Assembly (NCBI RefSeq): GCF_021654855.1
Contig: NZ_AP024202.1
Coordinates: 1,488,001 to 1,552,000, forward strand
Source of the DNA: Thiomicrorhabdus immobilis
GTDB taxonomy: Bacteria > Pseudomonadota > Gammaproteobacteria > Thiomicrospirales > Thiomicrospiraceae
Direction of reading: 5' to 3'
DNA: 64,000 bases
Shown: positions 56,601 through 64,000 of the stretch, one piece after another
How the letters are laid out: every line of letters begins with the position of its first letter
Position numbering within the stretch: the stretch's first letter is position 1
Translations under genes and position numbers: made by a program
The notes under the pieces: model-generated
Told to the model about the DNA's origin: nothing
What the model saw: only the letters and a program-made list of their open reading frames with translations
Databases searched by the model: none

Positions 56601-56648
56601 AAAACTAACCAGGCCTGGTAAAATTATAAAACCAGGCCTGTTAGTTTG
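56601..56648 (-). repeat. Palindrome doublet in the tolA-tolB gap
   Basis: ACCAGGCCTGGT at 56608-56619 and ACCAGGCCTGTT at 56631-56642, 23 bp apart. Flanks AACTAAC and GTTAGTT extend the pairing, so the two copies form one long stem with a single bulge and an A/T loop. It may attenuate transcription from tolA into tolB or stabilise the upstream mRNA. Confidence 0.85.
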
Positions 56649-56704
56649 TTTGTATAGTTTCATGATACTCGAACAACGTTTAAATACAGCATCAAACAAT
56701 GCGG

Positions 56705-57736
56705 CTATGGTTTAAACTCAAAGGTAATTTCACGTTCAAACAACTCTTTAACCGGTGGAGCTGGGAGAGGTTCAGCACGGTAAACCGCTTTTTCCGCCGC
56801 TTCTTTAAACTGCTTGGTGGCTTCTTTATTACAGTTCAGCACCTTAACACTGGTAATATTCCCACCAGGTGACTGCGTAATCTTTAAATCACACTGAGCA
56901 TCAGGAGAGATTCGAGCCGGCGTTCTCCAGTTGTCTTTGACTTTAGCGGTAATCGATGAAATGTAAGATTCTCTTAATGAGAGCATTTGCTTACGTTTTT
57001 GTGCCGCTCTCAACTCAGCCGCTTCTTCATCCAATTGACGCTGTAACGCAGCCGCCGCTTCCTGCTGTTCTTTTTGGCGTTGCGCCTCAATGGCCGCTTT
57101 CTCCAACGCTTTCTTCTCTTCCGCTTTTTTCGCCAACTCTTTCTCTAAGACTTTCTTTTTCTTCTCTTCTTCCAAACGCTGTTTTTCTGCCAGAGCGGCC
57201 TTCTCTTTAGCGGCTTTACTTTGCTTTTCCGCATCTAGAGCCGCTTTTTTAGCTTGTTCGGCTTTTTTACGCTCTTCATCCGCTTTTTTCTTTTCAACCA
57301 AAGCTAAACGTTTCGCTTCTTCCGTCTTCTTACGCTCGGCTTCAGCTTTGCGCTTCTGCTCTTCAGCCTGCTGTTTGGCCTTATCCGCTTTGGCTCTTTC
57401 GATTTCTTGTTTCTTTTGCAGTTCCTTCAAACGCTCACGCTCTTGGTCTGTCTTAGCCGCCAGCATTTTCTGTTCATAACGTTTGGCTTCTTGCTGTTCC
57501 TTAAGCTTACTTAGCTGAGCTTGAACCTGGCTCGCATCCACCGTAAAGGTTTTCATAGGTTCTAGCTGGGCGATTTGTTTTACATGTTGCGGAGGCTGGT
57601 TGTCTTGCTCACCCTGCGAAGAGACTTTAATCACTTCCTTTGAATTCCAGTTAATACTGAATGCACCCACAATCGCGATGTGCAGCATGAACGCCAAAAA
57701 GACCGAAACAGGATGTTTAGAAATAAATTTTAACAT
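56705..57736 (-). CDS. tolA: Tol-Pal system protein TolA
   Basis: Energy-transducing inner membrane protein reaching Pal. 343 residues: one N-terminal membrane helix (about 9-27), a long Lys/Glu/Ala-rich helical domain II (about 65-245), and a C-terminal domain III (about 250-343) with YISSITAKVKDNWRTP and CDLKITQSPGGNITSV. It overlaps the tolR stop by one base (TAATG). Confidence 0.95.
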   Translation of the reverse strand: MLKFISKHPVSVFLAFMLHIAIVGAFSINWNSKEVIKVSSQGEQDNQPPQHVKQIAQLEPMKTFTVDASQVQAQLSKLKEQQEAKRYEQKMLAAKTDQERERLKELQKKQEIERAKADKAKQQAEEQKRKAEAERKKTEEAKRLALVEKKKADEERKKAEQAKKAALDAEKQSKAAKEKAALAEKQRLEEEKKKKVLEKELAKKAEEKKALEKAAIEAQRQKEQQEAAAALQRQLDEEAAELRAAQKRKQMLSLRESYISSITAKVKDNWRTPARISPDAQCDLKITQSPGGNITSVKVLNCNKEATKQFKEAAEKAVYRAEPLPAPPVKELFEREITFEFKP

Positions 57737-58191
57737 TAGGGCTTCACCAACTCAGGTTCTGTCATTAATGAGACGTTCTCAACACCATTTGCCTTCAACA
57801 AAACAAATATATGCACAACTTTACCGTAGGGTGCGGCTCGGTCACCTTGAATATAAATGGGTTGTTGATTTAATTGTGAACGCGCCATAACTTCGGCAAC
57901 TAAAGTCTCTAAATCCTGGCCGCTTAAGGTCATCTCAGGCTGCTCGGAGGTCTTATACAAACCATCGTTGGTGACCGTAATGACAAAAGGTTTGTTTTCC
58001 TCGGTTACCGGCGTTGATGGCTTAGTCACTTCAGGTGTTTGCGGCAGGCTGACGGTTACCGCTTGCTGCACGATGGGAGCCGTGACCATAAAGATAATCA
58101 GCAACACTAAAGTGACATCAATGTATGGCACGACATTGATTTCAGCCATTAGGCGTTTTTTGCTTCTACTACTACGAAAACCATTCTGCAT
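57736..58191 (-). CDS. tolR: Tol-Pal system protein TolR
   Basis: ExbD-family part of the proton-driven motor. 151 residues: one membrane helix (about 20-42) with the functional Asp in PYIDVTLVLLIIFMV, and a periplasmic domain with GDRAAPYGKVVHIFVLLKANG. Encoded between tolQ and tolA in one operon. Confidence 0.96.
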   Translation of the reverse strand: MQNGFRSSRSKKRLMAEINVVPYIDVTLVLLIIFMVTAPIVQQAVTVSLPQTPEVTKPSTPVTEENKPFVITVTNDGLYKTSEQPEMTLSGQDLETLVAEVMARSQLNQQPIYIQGDRAAPYGKVVHIFVLLKANGVENVSLMTEPELVKP

Positions 58192-58236
58192 TGTCTTTCC
58201 TAGATACCACTTAAAATCAACTCGTTATACGCTCTT

Positions 58237-58911
58237 TCAAACACTATGCGCTTGGCGGTGTAGAATTGTTAAAAACCCTTCAGAGAAGTTCTCATATTCG
58301 TTGAGCAGACGGTCGACTTTATTCGTTAAACGGTTATAGGCAATTACCGCTGGAATAGCGGCAAACAGCCCGATAGCGGTCGCAATCAACGCTTCTGAAA
58401 TACCCGGCGCAACCGCGGCTAAAGTGGCATGCTGGACGTCGCCCAATGATTGGAAAGCGTGCATAACGCCCCATACGGTTCCGAACAAACCGATATAAGG
58501 CGCCGATGAACCGACCGTAGCCAATAAAGACAGGTGGTTTTCCAATGCATCCGACTGTCTTGAAAAGGCAATTTTCATCGTTCTTTGGGCACCAGAAACC
58601 AAATCCGCCGCCTCTTGCACACCCTGTTGCTTTAAACGGGCAAACTCTTTAAAACCATCCGCAAAGATAAGCGCCAAACCCGCCGCATCATGGCGGTTAG
58701 ATTCTACTTGATGATAAAGGCTCGATAATTCTTGAGTTTCCCAAAATATTTTTTCAAACTGTTTGGCTTCACGTAACGCTTTACGGACTTGATAAGACTT
58801 TGCAAAAGCCACCGACCAAGCCGCTAATGACATGATGGCCAGCAACACCATTACCGTTTGCACTACAGGACTGGCCGTTAATATAATTTCAATTAAATCA
58901 CTATCGTTCAT
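58237..58911 (-). CDS. tolQ: Tol-Pal system protein TolQ
   Basis: ExbB-family inner-membrane channel subunit. 224 residues with three helices (about 15-37, 130-155, 168-195). PGISEALIATAIGLFAAIPAVIAYN holds the conserved Thr/Ser of the proton path. First tol gene. The usual ybgC thioesterase gene is not found between it and ruvB. Confidence 0.96.
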   Translation of the reverse strand: MNDSDLIEIILTASPVVQTVMVLLAIMSLAAWSVAFAKSYQVRKALREAKQFEKIFWETQELSSLYHQVESNRHDAAGLALIFADGFKEFARLKQQGVQEAADLVSGAQRTMKIAFSRQSDALENHLSLLATVGSSAPYIGLFGTVWGVMHAFQSLGDVQHATLAAVAPGISEALIATAIGLFAAIPAVIAYNRLTNKVDRLLNEYENFSEGFLTILHRQAHSV

Positions 58912-59035
58912 GAGTATCTCTTTCCAATATCTGGAGAATTAATTTTAAAAATCAGTTTATATCGTGCACATCATTCTAACGTATTTCTTGACCAATTTTA
59001 ACCTAATGTAATTAATTTACATTTAAAATAAGCCA

Positions 59036-60037
59036 TTACGATTCTTCGAAATTTAGATGGCGATAAGCATGTGAAGTGGCCATACGACCTCTTGAGGTTC
59101 TAACCAAGAACCCCTGCTGAACCAAAAAAGGTTCGATCACATCTTCAATCGTTCCACGTTCTTCACCTAAAGCGGTAGCCATACTATCAATCCCGACAGG
59201 GCCGCCTTCAAACTTATGGATCAAGGTTTCCAAAAAACGTCTATCCATTTTGTCTAGCCCCAACGAATCGACCTCTAATAAATTCAACGCCAAATCGGCA
59301 ATCGACTGGGTTATCACACCATTACCTTTCACTTGAGCGTAATCGCGCACTCTACGCAATAGACGGTTTGCGATACGTGGTGTCCCTCTAGAGCGGCGCG
59401 CGATTTCCCGAGCCCCTTCTGCTTCTGAGTGCATCCCCAAGATAGAAGCTGAACGTGTCACAATCTGTGTCAGCTCATCATCGCTATAAAACTCCAAACG
59501 CTGAACCAAACCGAAACGGTCACGCAAAGGTGAAGTCAGCAGGCCTGCTCTTGTCGTTGCACCAACCAAGGTAAAAGGCGGAATATCAATCTTGACACTT
59601 TGTGCAGCAGGCCCTTCACCGATAACGATATCGATCTGGAAATCTTCCATTGCCGGGTATAAGACCTCTTCTACAATCGGACTTAAGCGATGAATCTCAT
59701 CCACAAACAGAACGTCATGCGGCTCTAAACGTGTCAAAATCGCAGCCAAATCACCGGGCTTTTCAATCACCGGCCCTGATGTCTGACGTAAAGTCACCCC
59801 CATCTCTTGTGCAATGATATTGGACAAAGTGGTTTTACCCAGGCCTGGTGGCCCATAAAGCAGCACATGATCCAAAGCTTCATTGCGCATTTTGGCCGCA
59901 TCCATAGAGAGTTGAAGCTGCTCTCTTACAGCGGTCTGGCCAATGTATTCGTCTATCTGCTGCGGGCGTACCGTAGGGATACTATAGATGTCATCCTCAG
60001 TCTCTTGACTGCCGATAATACGGTCTGTTTCAATCAT
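59036..60037 (-). CDS. ruvB: Holliday junction helicase RuvB
   Basis: AAA+ motor of branch migration. 333 residues: Walker [10 protein letters not shown] at 62-70, Walker B DEIHRLS, sensor [17 protein letters not shown], and the C-terminal winged helix. A palindrome copy (CCCAGGCCTGGT, 59838) encodes the Pro-Gly-Leu of Walker A itself. GCAGGCCTGC at 59539 encodes the Ala-Gly-Leu of the sensor. The ATG directly follows the ruvA stop. Confidence 0.97.
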   Translation of the reverse strand: MIETDRIIGSQETEDDIYSIPTVRPQQIDEYIGQTAVREQLQLSMDAAKMRNEALDHVLLYGPPGLGKTTLSNIIAQEMGVTLRQTSGPVIEKPGDLAAILTRLEPHDVLFVDEIHRLSPIVEEVLYPAMEDFQIDIVIGEGPAAQSVKIDIPPFTLVGATTRAGLLTSPLRDRFGLVQRLEFYSDDELTQIVTRSASILGMHSEAEGAREIARRSRGTPRIANRLLRRVRDYAQVKGNGVITQSIADLALNLLEVDSLGLDKMDRRFLETLIHKFEGGPVGIDSMATALGEERGTIEDVIEPFLVQQGFLVRTSRGRMATSHAYRHLNFEES

Positions 60038-60670
60038 CTAAAGTTTCACCCCTTGTAAGGCCCGTTTAATAATGGCTTCCAATGTTAACCCCTCTTCAAA
60101 GACCCCTGCAACCATTTTTTCTGCCTGGTTATTTTTGTATCCTAAAGCAATCAATGCCTCACAAGCTGACTGTTGTATTGAGCTCGCAAAACCGGTTGTT
60201 GGAATCGATGTTTGCTTGGATGATGAGTCACTAATCGGTTGATAATTCAATAGCCCAGATTCTACAATCGGCTTGAGGCGATCACGCATTTCGATCTGTA
60301 GCCGTTCAGCGGTTTTTTTACCCACACCAGGAATACGTGTCAATGCCGAAATATCCCCGGTATCCACATAACTACAAAACTCATTGACCGACATGGCCGA
60401 CAAAATACCCAATGCCATCTTAGCGCCTACACCATTGACCTTAATCAAGGTTTTAAACAGAACTCGTTCCGATTCAGTGGCAAAGCCGAACAACAGCATG
60501 GCATCTTCACGGACATGCATATGCGTGAGAATCGTGACAGAGTCATCCACCGACTCCAGCTGATAAAACGTCGACATCGGAGCCTCTATCTCATAACCGA
60601 CACCATTGACATCCAGCAATAACATTGGCGGCATTTTTTGAACTAAATTACCTCTTAAAAAGCCAATCAC
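60038..60670 (-). CDS. ruvA: Holliday junction protein RuvA
   Basis: Tetrameric junction-binding protein. 210 residues: an OB-fold domain I (1-65), a helix-hairpin-helix domain II ([13 protein letters not shown] and [12 protein letters not shown]), and the C-terminal domain III that binds RuvB ([19 protein letters not shown]). Between ruvC and ruvB with no gap to the latter. Confidence 0.97.
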   Translation of the reverse strand: MIGFLRGNLVQKMPPMLLLDVNGVGYEIEAPMSTFYQLESVDDSVTILTHMHVREDAMLLFGFATESERVLFKTLIKVNGVGAKMALGILSAMSVNEFCSYVDTGDISALTRIPGVGKKTAERLQIEMRDRLKPIVESGLLNYQPISDSSSKQTSIPTTGFASSIQQSACEALIALGYKNNQAEKMVAGVFEEGLTLEAIIKRALQGVKL

Positions 60671-60683
60671 TTTTCATCTTCTC

Positions 60684-61202
60684 CTAGAACTTGGTACCTT
60701 TGGAAATCAATTCGGCATCAATCCCCAAAGACATATAACGGTCGTGACATAAGGCACAGGCTAGAGCGTCTGCCGCATCTTCTTGAGGTTTGTCGGTCAA
60801 TTTCAGTAAGTTTTGAACCATATATTGCACCTGGTCTTTATTGGCATGCCCTTTACCCACAATGGTGCTTTTGATTTGGGTCGGCGTGTATTCCATAATC
60901 TCTACATTCTTAATCGCCGCGGCGCATAAGATGACGCCTCGTGCCTGCCCCAAGGTAATCGCTGATTTAGGGTTCTTATAGACAAAGACTTTTTCAACCG
61001 CCATCACATCGGGTTGATATTGGTCGATAATCTGGCAAATGGATTCAAAGATGTTTTTCAGGCGTTGCGCACCGGAGAATTTCTCGACTCGAATGACTCC
61101 ACTCACTAAATACTTGGCAGAATAGCGCCCCGATTCCACAACTCCAAAACCGGTTTTGCGAGACCCAGGGTCAATACCTAAAATACGTTTTAACTTTGCC
61201 AA
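60684..61202 (-). CDS. ruvC: Holliday junction resolvase RuvC
   Basis: Endonuclease that cuts Holliday junctions. 172 residues with acidic catalytic residues in LGIDPGSRKTGFG, VEKVFVYKN and EDAADALACALCH. Starts at TTG 61202, with AGAGG 6 nt upstream; there is no ATG at the right place. Preceded by nadA instead of the usual yebC. Confidence 0.96.
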   Translation of the reverse strand: MAKLKRILGIDPGSRKTGFGVVESGRYSAKYLVSGVIRVEKFSGAQRLKNIFESICQIIDQYQPDVMAVEKVFVYKNPKSAITLGQARGVILCAAAIKNVEIMEYTPTQIKSTIVGKGHANKDQVQYMVQNLLKLTDKPQEDAADALACALCHDRYMSLGIDAELISKGTKF

Positions 61203-61214
61203 AAAACACCTCTG

Positions 61215-61226
61215 ACCAGGCCTGGT
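61215..61226. repeat. Exact palindrome copy, nadA-ruvC gap
   Basis: ACCAGGCCTGGT, 12 bp upstream of the ruvC start codon and just outside its ribosome site. A hairpin here would be in the ruvC leader. Confidence 0.85.
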
Positions 61227-61244
61227 TGATTTAAATTAGGCCAT

Positions 61245-61270
61245 AAAAAAGCGGGCATAAACACCCGCTT
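61245..61270 (-). terminator. Terminator of nadA
   Basis: Stem AAGCGGG / CCCGCTT with an 8-nt loop and A-run at 61245-61250. Separates nadA from ruvC. Confidence 0.92.
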
Positions 61271-61285
61271 AACATTTAACCAAAA

Positions 61286-62395
61286 TCACTTGGATTTTAC
61301 CAAACCTGCTTTTCGAGAAAAATCGAGCATTCTTTGTAACGAAACCAAGGCCTTTTGGCGAATGGGTTCTGCAATATGGATTTCACCAGTACGGTTTTTA
61401 ATGCAATCGCGAAGATTCTCTAAACCGTTCATCGCCATCCATGGACAGTGTGCACAACTATTACAAGACTGTACTTTGCTACCGGTCGGCGCAATATAGA
61501 GCTTTTTGTGTGGTGCCGTTTGCTGCATTTTATAAAAAATACCGTAATCGGTTGCGACGATAAACTCTTCATCCGGCATCGATTCAACCGCATTCAGCAA
61601 CACTTTGGTTGAACCGACAACATCCGCCAAATCCACCACTTCAGAGGGGGATTCGGGATGTACCAAAACTTTTGCTTTGGGGTGTTTCTGTTTTAACGCT
61701 TCGAGTTCAAAGGTTTTGAATTCGTCATGAACAATACAATGCCCTTGCCAACGGATCATCTCGATACCCGTCTGTTTCTCAATCCAGTCACCTAAATGAC
61801 GGTCAGGTGCCCAAATGATCTTTTTACCCTGCTCTTTTAAATGATTGACGATCTGCAATGCATTACCAGAGGTTACCACCCAATCCGCAATGGCCTTGAC
61901 TTCAGCACTGGTGTTAGCATAAACCACCACGGTGTAGTCAGGGTATTGAGCGCAAAACGCCGCAAATTCATCTGCCGGGCAGCCAACATCCAATGAACAG
62001 GTGGCATCCAAATCAGGCATGAGTACGGTTTTTTCCGGGCTAAGCATTTTGGCGGTTTCACCCATAAAACGCACCCCACAAACCACCAACATGTCTGCTG
62101 TGGACTGTGCTCCGAAATTCGCCATCTCCAGAGAGTCGGCAACCACACCGCCGGTTTCCTCCGCCAAAGCCTGCAACTCATCATCCACATAATAATGGGC
62201 AACCAATTGCGCATTATTATCCTTTAACAACTGCTTGATTTCAGCTTTCAAAGCCGTCTTTTGCTGCTCATTCAACCAAGGTTGAGTTGGCGCATCAGCC
62301 GCCAACTTCTGAATACGCGACTCCAGCTGCACAGGAATGTTCAACGCCTTTTCCTGGGCTTTTTGTTGCTGTGTATCGCTTATTGATTGCGCCAT
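61286..62395 (-). CDS. nadA: Quinolinate synthase A
   Basis: Condenses iminoaspartate with dihydroxyacetone phosphate to quinolinate for NAD synthesis. 369 residues, three repeated domains around a [4Fe-4S] cluster; Cys ligands are expected in [22 protein letters not shown] and [16 protein letters not shown] 62395 has AAGAGAG about 7 nt upstream. Confidence 0.97.
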   Translation of the reverse strand: MAQSISDTQQQKAQEKALNIPVQLESRIQKLAADAPTQPWLNEQQKTALKAEIKQLLKDNNAQLVAHYYVDDELQALAEETGGVVADSLEMANFGAQSTADMLVVCGVRFMGETAKMLSPEKTVLMPDLDATCSLDVGCPADEFAAFCAQYPDYTVVVYANTSAEVKAIADWVVTSGNALQIVNHLKEQGKKIIWAPDRHLGDWIEKQTGIEMIRWQGHCIVHDEFKTFELEALKQKHPKAKVLVHPESPSEVVDLADVVGSTKVLLNAVESMPDEEFIVATDYGIFYKMQQTAPHKKLYIAPTGSKVQSCNSCAHCPWMAMNGLENLRDCIKNRTGEIHIAEPIRQKALVSLQRMLDFSRKAGLVKSK

Positions 62396-62427
62396 GGCTA
62401 AACTCTCTTCACTCAGACTTAAAAGGT

Positions 62428-64000
62428 TTAAGCTTCACCACGTGCTGGCTTTCTAAAACGTAGAGCCAACTCAGCAAGCTGTGCGTTATCGACCAGGCCT
62501 GGTGCTTCAGTTAATAGACAGGCCGCAGACTGGGTTTTAGGGAAAGCGATTACATCACGAATGGAATCGATATCCCCAAGAATCATCACCAAACGATCCA
62601 AACCAAATGCCATACCCGCATGCGGAGGACAACCGTACTTCAATGCGTTCAATAGGAAGCCAAACTTATCTTGCGCCTCTTCATCTGAAATGCCTAATAA
62701 TTTAAAGACGGCTGCTTGCATATTGGTATCGTGAATACGTACCGAACCACCACCGACTTCCAACCCGTTGATAACCAAGTCATACGCTTTAGACAACATC
62801 TGTTCAGGTTCATCGTGGTTTAGAATCTCTTCCGTGGTCGCTTTTGGTTGCGTGAATGGATGGTGAATCGCCGTCATTCGAGCCGTTTCTTCATCCGCTT
62901 CAAACATCGGGAAGTCAACCACCCATACCGGTTTGAACTTGCCGTTAAGCATCCCTAAATCTTCACCAATCTTAACACGCAAAGCCCCTAACGCATCGTT
63001 AACGACTTTAGCGTTATCCGCACCAAAGAATACGATATCACCATCTTGCGCACCGACACGTTGCATGATATCCATAACCTGGTCTGGGAAGAATTTAACA
63101 ATCGGCGACTGCAAACCATCAATACCCGCAGATAAATCATTCACCTTGATATAAGCCAAACCTTTTGCACCGTAGATACCCACAAACTTGGTGTATTCGT
63201 CAATCTCTTTGCGGCTCATAGAACCTGCGCCAGGAACCTTAAGGGCTACAACACGACCTTTCGGGTCTTTAGCGGGTGCGGCAAAGACTTTGAATTCGAT
63301 ATCTTGCAACAAATCAGCGATATCGACTAACTGCATATCAATACGCAAGTCAGGACGGTCAATACCGTACTTTTGAATCGCTTCGGAATAAGGCATACGA
63401 GGGAAGTCGCCTTCAAACTCATGACCAATCGTTTCTTTGAAGATGGTTTTGGTTAGCCCTTCCATCAAATTCATTACCGCATCTTCTTCCATAAATGAAG
63501 TTTCGATATCCAACTGGGTGAATTCAGGCTGACGGTCGGCACGTAAATCCTCATCACGGAAACAACGTGTGATTTGATAGTAACGGTCAAAACCTGACAT
63601 CATCAACAACTGCTTGAATAGCTGTGGAGACTGCGGCAAAGCGAAGAATTTGTTCTGGTGAGTTCGACTTGGCACCAAGTAGTCACGCGCACCTTCTGGT
63701 GTTGACTTGGTTAGGATTGGTGTTTCAATATCCATGAAGTTATTGTCATCTAAATAACGACGCATTGAACGAGTCACCTTATAACGCAACATCAAGGTCT
63801 GTTGCATCTCATCACGACGTAAATCGATATAACGATATTTTAGACGAGTCTCTTCACCCACATTCTTATCATCCAACTGAAATGGAATAGGCTCAGCCAT
63901 ACTCAAGACATTCAGCTCGCTGGCAACGATTTCAATTTTACCCGTTGTCATATTAGGGTTGATTGTACCCTCTGTACGTGGAATGACTTTACCGGTAATC
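62428..64000 (-). CDS. aspS: Aspartyl-tRNA synthetase, 5' end outside the window
   Basis: Class II synthetase; over 520 residues visible, lacking about the first 70 of the anticodon-binding OB fold. Seen: [14 protein letters not shown] and [28 protein letters not shown] (motif 2), the bacterial GAD insert, and GLDRLVMIL (motif 3). The frame is open to position 64000 with family-like residues before the first in-window ATG (63951). Exact palindrome at 62492-62503 encodes Pro-Gly-Leu-Val. Confidence 0.97.
   Translation of the reverse strand, partial: ITGKVIPRTEGTINPNMTTGKIEIVASELNVLSMAEPIPFQLDDKNVGEETRLKYRYIDLRRDEMQQTLMLRYKVTRSMRRYLDDNNFMDIETPILTKSTPEGARDYLVPSRTHQNKFFALPQSPQLFKQLLMMSGFDRYYQITRCFRDEDLRADRQPEFTQLDIETSFMEEDAVMNLMEGLTKTIFKETIGHEFEGDFPRMPYSEAIQKYGIDRPDLRIDMQLVDIADLLQDIEFKVFAAPAKDPKGRVVALKVPGAGSMSRKEIDEYTKFVGIYGAKGLAYIKVNDLSAGIDGLQSPIVKFFPDQVMDIMQRVGAQDGDIVFFGADNAKVVNDALGALRVKIGEDLGMLNGKFKPVWVVDFPMFEADEETARMTAIHHPFTQPKATTEEILNHDEPEQMLSKAYDLVINGLEVGGGSVRIHDTNMQAAVFKLLGISDEEAQDKFGFLLNALKYGCPPHAGMAFGLDRLVMILGDIDSIRDVIAFPKTQSAACLLTEAPGLVDNAQLAELALRFRKPARGEA

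Noticed and set aside
57090-57479. Long plus-strand frame rich in Ser/Phe/Ala opposite tolA.
   Set aside because: A mirror of the Lys/Glu/Ala repeats of TolA; low complexity and no start signal.

Overview
This 64 kb window reads as an ordinary chromosomal stretch of a gammaproteobacterium. Base composition looks low-to-mid 40s % GC by eye. Three gene clusters are classic gammaproteobacterial neighbourhoods: bamD divergent from rluD-pgeF; slyD / dnaQ / rnhA-methyltransferase / gloB-mltD; and ruvCAB-tolQRAB-pal-cpoB-queC. A persulfide dioxygenase, a rhodanese, c-type cytochromes and a membrane diguanylate cyclase fit a sulfur-oxidising lineage of the Thiomicrospira / Hydrogenovibrio / Thiomicrorhabdus type. 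That placement is inference; there is no rRNA here to confirm it.

Layout. 1-7 kb: pgeF (cut by the edge), rluD, bamD, nadE, sucCD. 7-17.6 kb: small envelope proteins, an FKBP, a GGDEF protein, three small secreted or lipid-anchored proteins, a glycosyltransferase with a VF530-type protein, a class II-like cytochrome c, a parvulin, a DUF6172-type protein, a chemoreceptor, rluF and a lipoprotein cytochrome c. 17.9-24.3 kb: hrpA, the persulfide dioxygenase, and an intact IS3/IS150-type insertion sequence sitting in the loop of that gene's terminator. 24.4-32 kb: slyD, dnaQ, rnhA, gloB, mltD, slt. 32-38.8 kb: a candidate small RNA, cysS, two cyclophilins, lpxH, a DAACS transporter, a rhodanese, pgpA. 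39-46 kb: argG, psd, a PII protein, a cold-shock protein, a Lon-like protease. 46-51.5 kb: a methyltransferase-like protein, then a DtxR-family regulator overlapping ntrB, which overlaps ntrC. 51.7-64 kb: upp, two identical tRNA-Lys genes, queC, the Tol-Pal operon, ruvCAB, nadA, and aspS (cut by the edge).

Three signals stand out. (1) The palindrome ACCAGGCCTGGT occurs 12 times exactly and about 11 more times with one mismatch, against well under one expected. It lies inside genes, where it usually encodes Pro-Gly-Leu or Gln-Ala-Trp, and between genes, where it builds loop-less terminator stems or doublets 23-25 bp apart. (2) At 31943-32031 on the minus strand, a perfect TTGACA-N17-TATAAT promoter drives a predicted ~89-nt RNA with an exposed CCUCCU and a strong intrinsic terminator: a candidate anti-Shine-Dalgarno small RNA. 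(3) The insertion sequence interrupts a terminator loop, has a 3-bp target duplication, carries a canonical -1 frameshift signal (slippery heptamer, 6-nt spacer, 9-bp stem), and begins with a terminator-like hairpin that may replace the terminator it broke.
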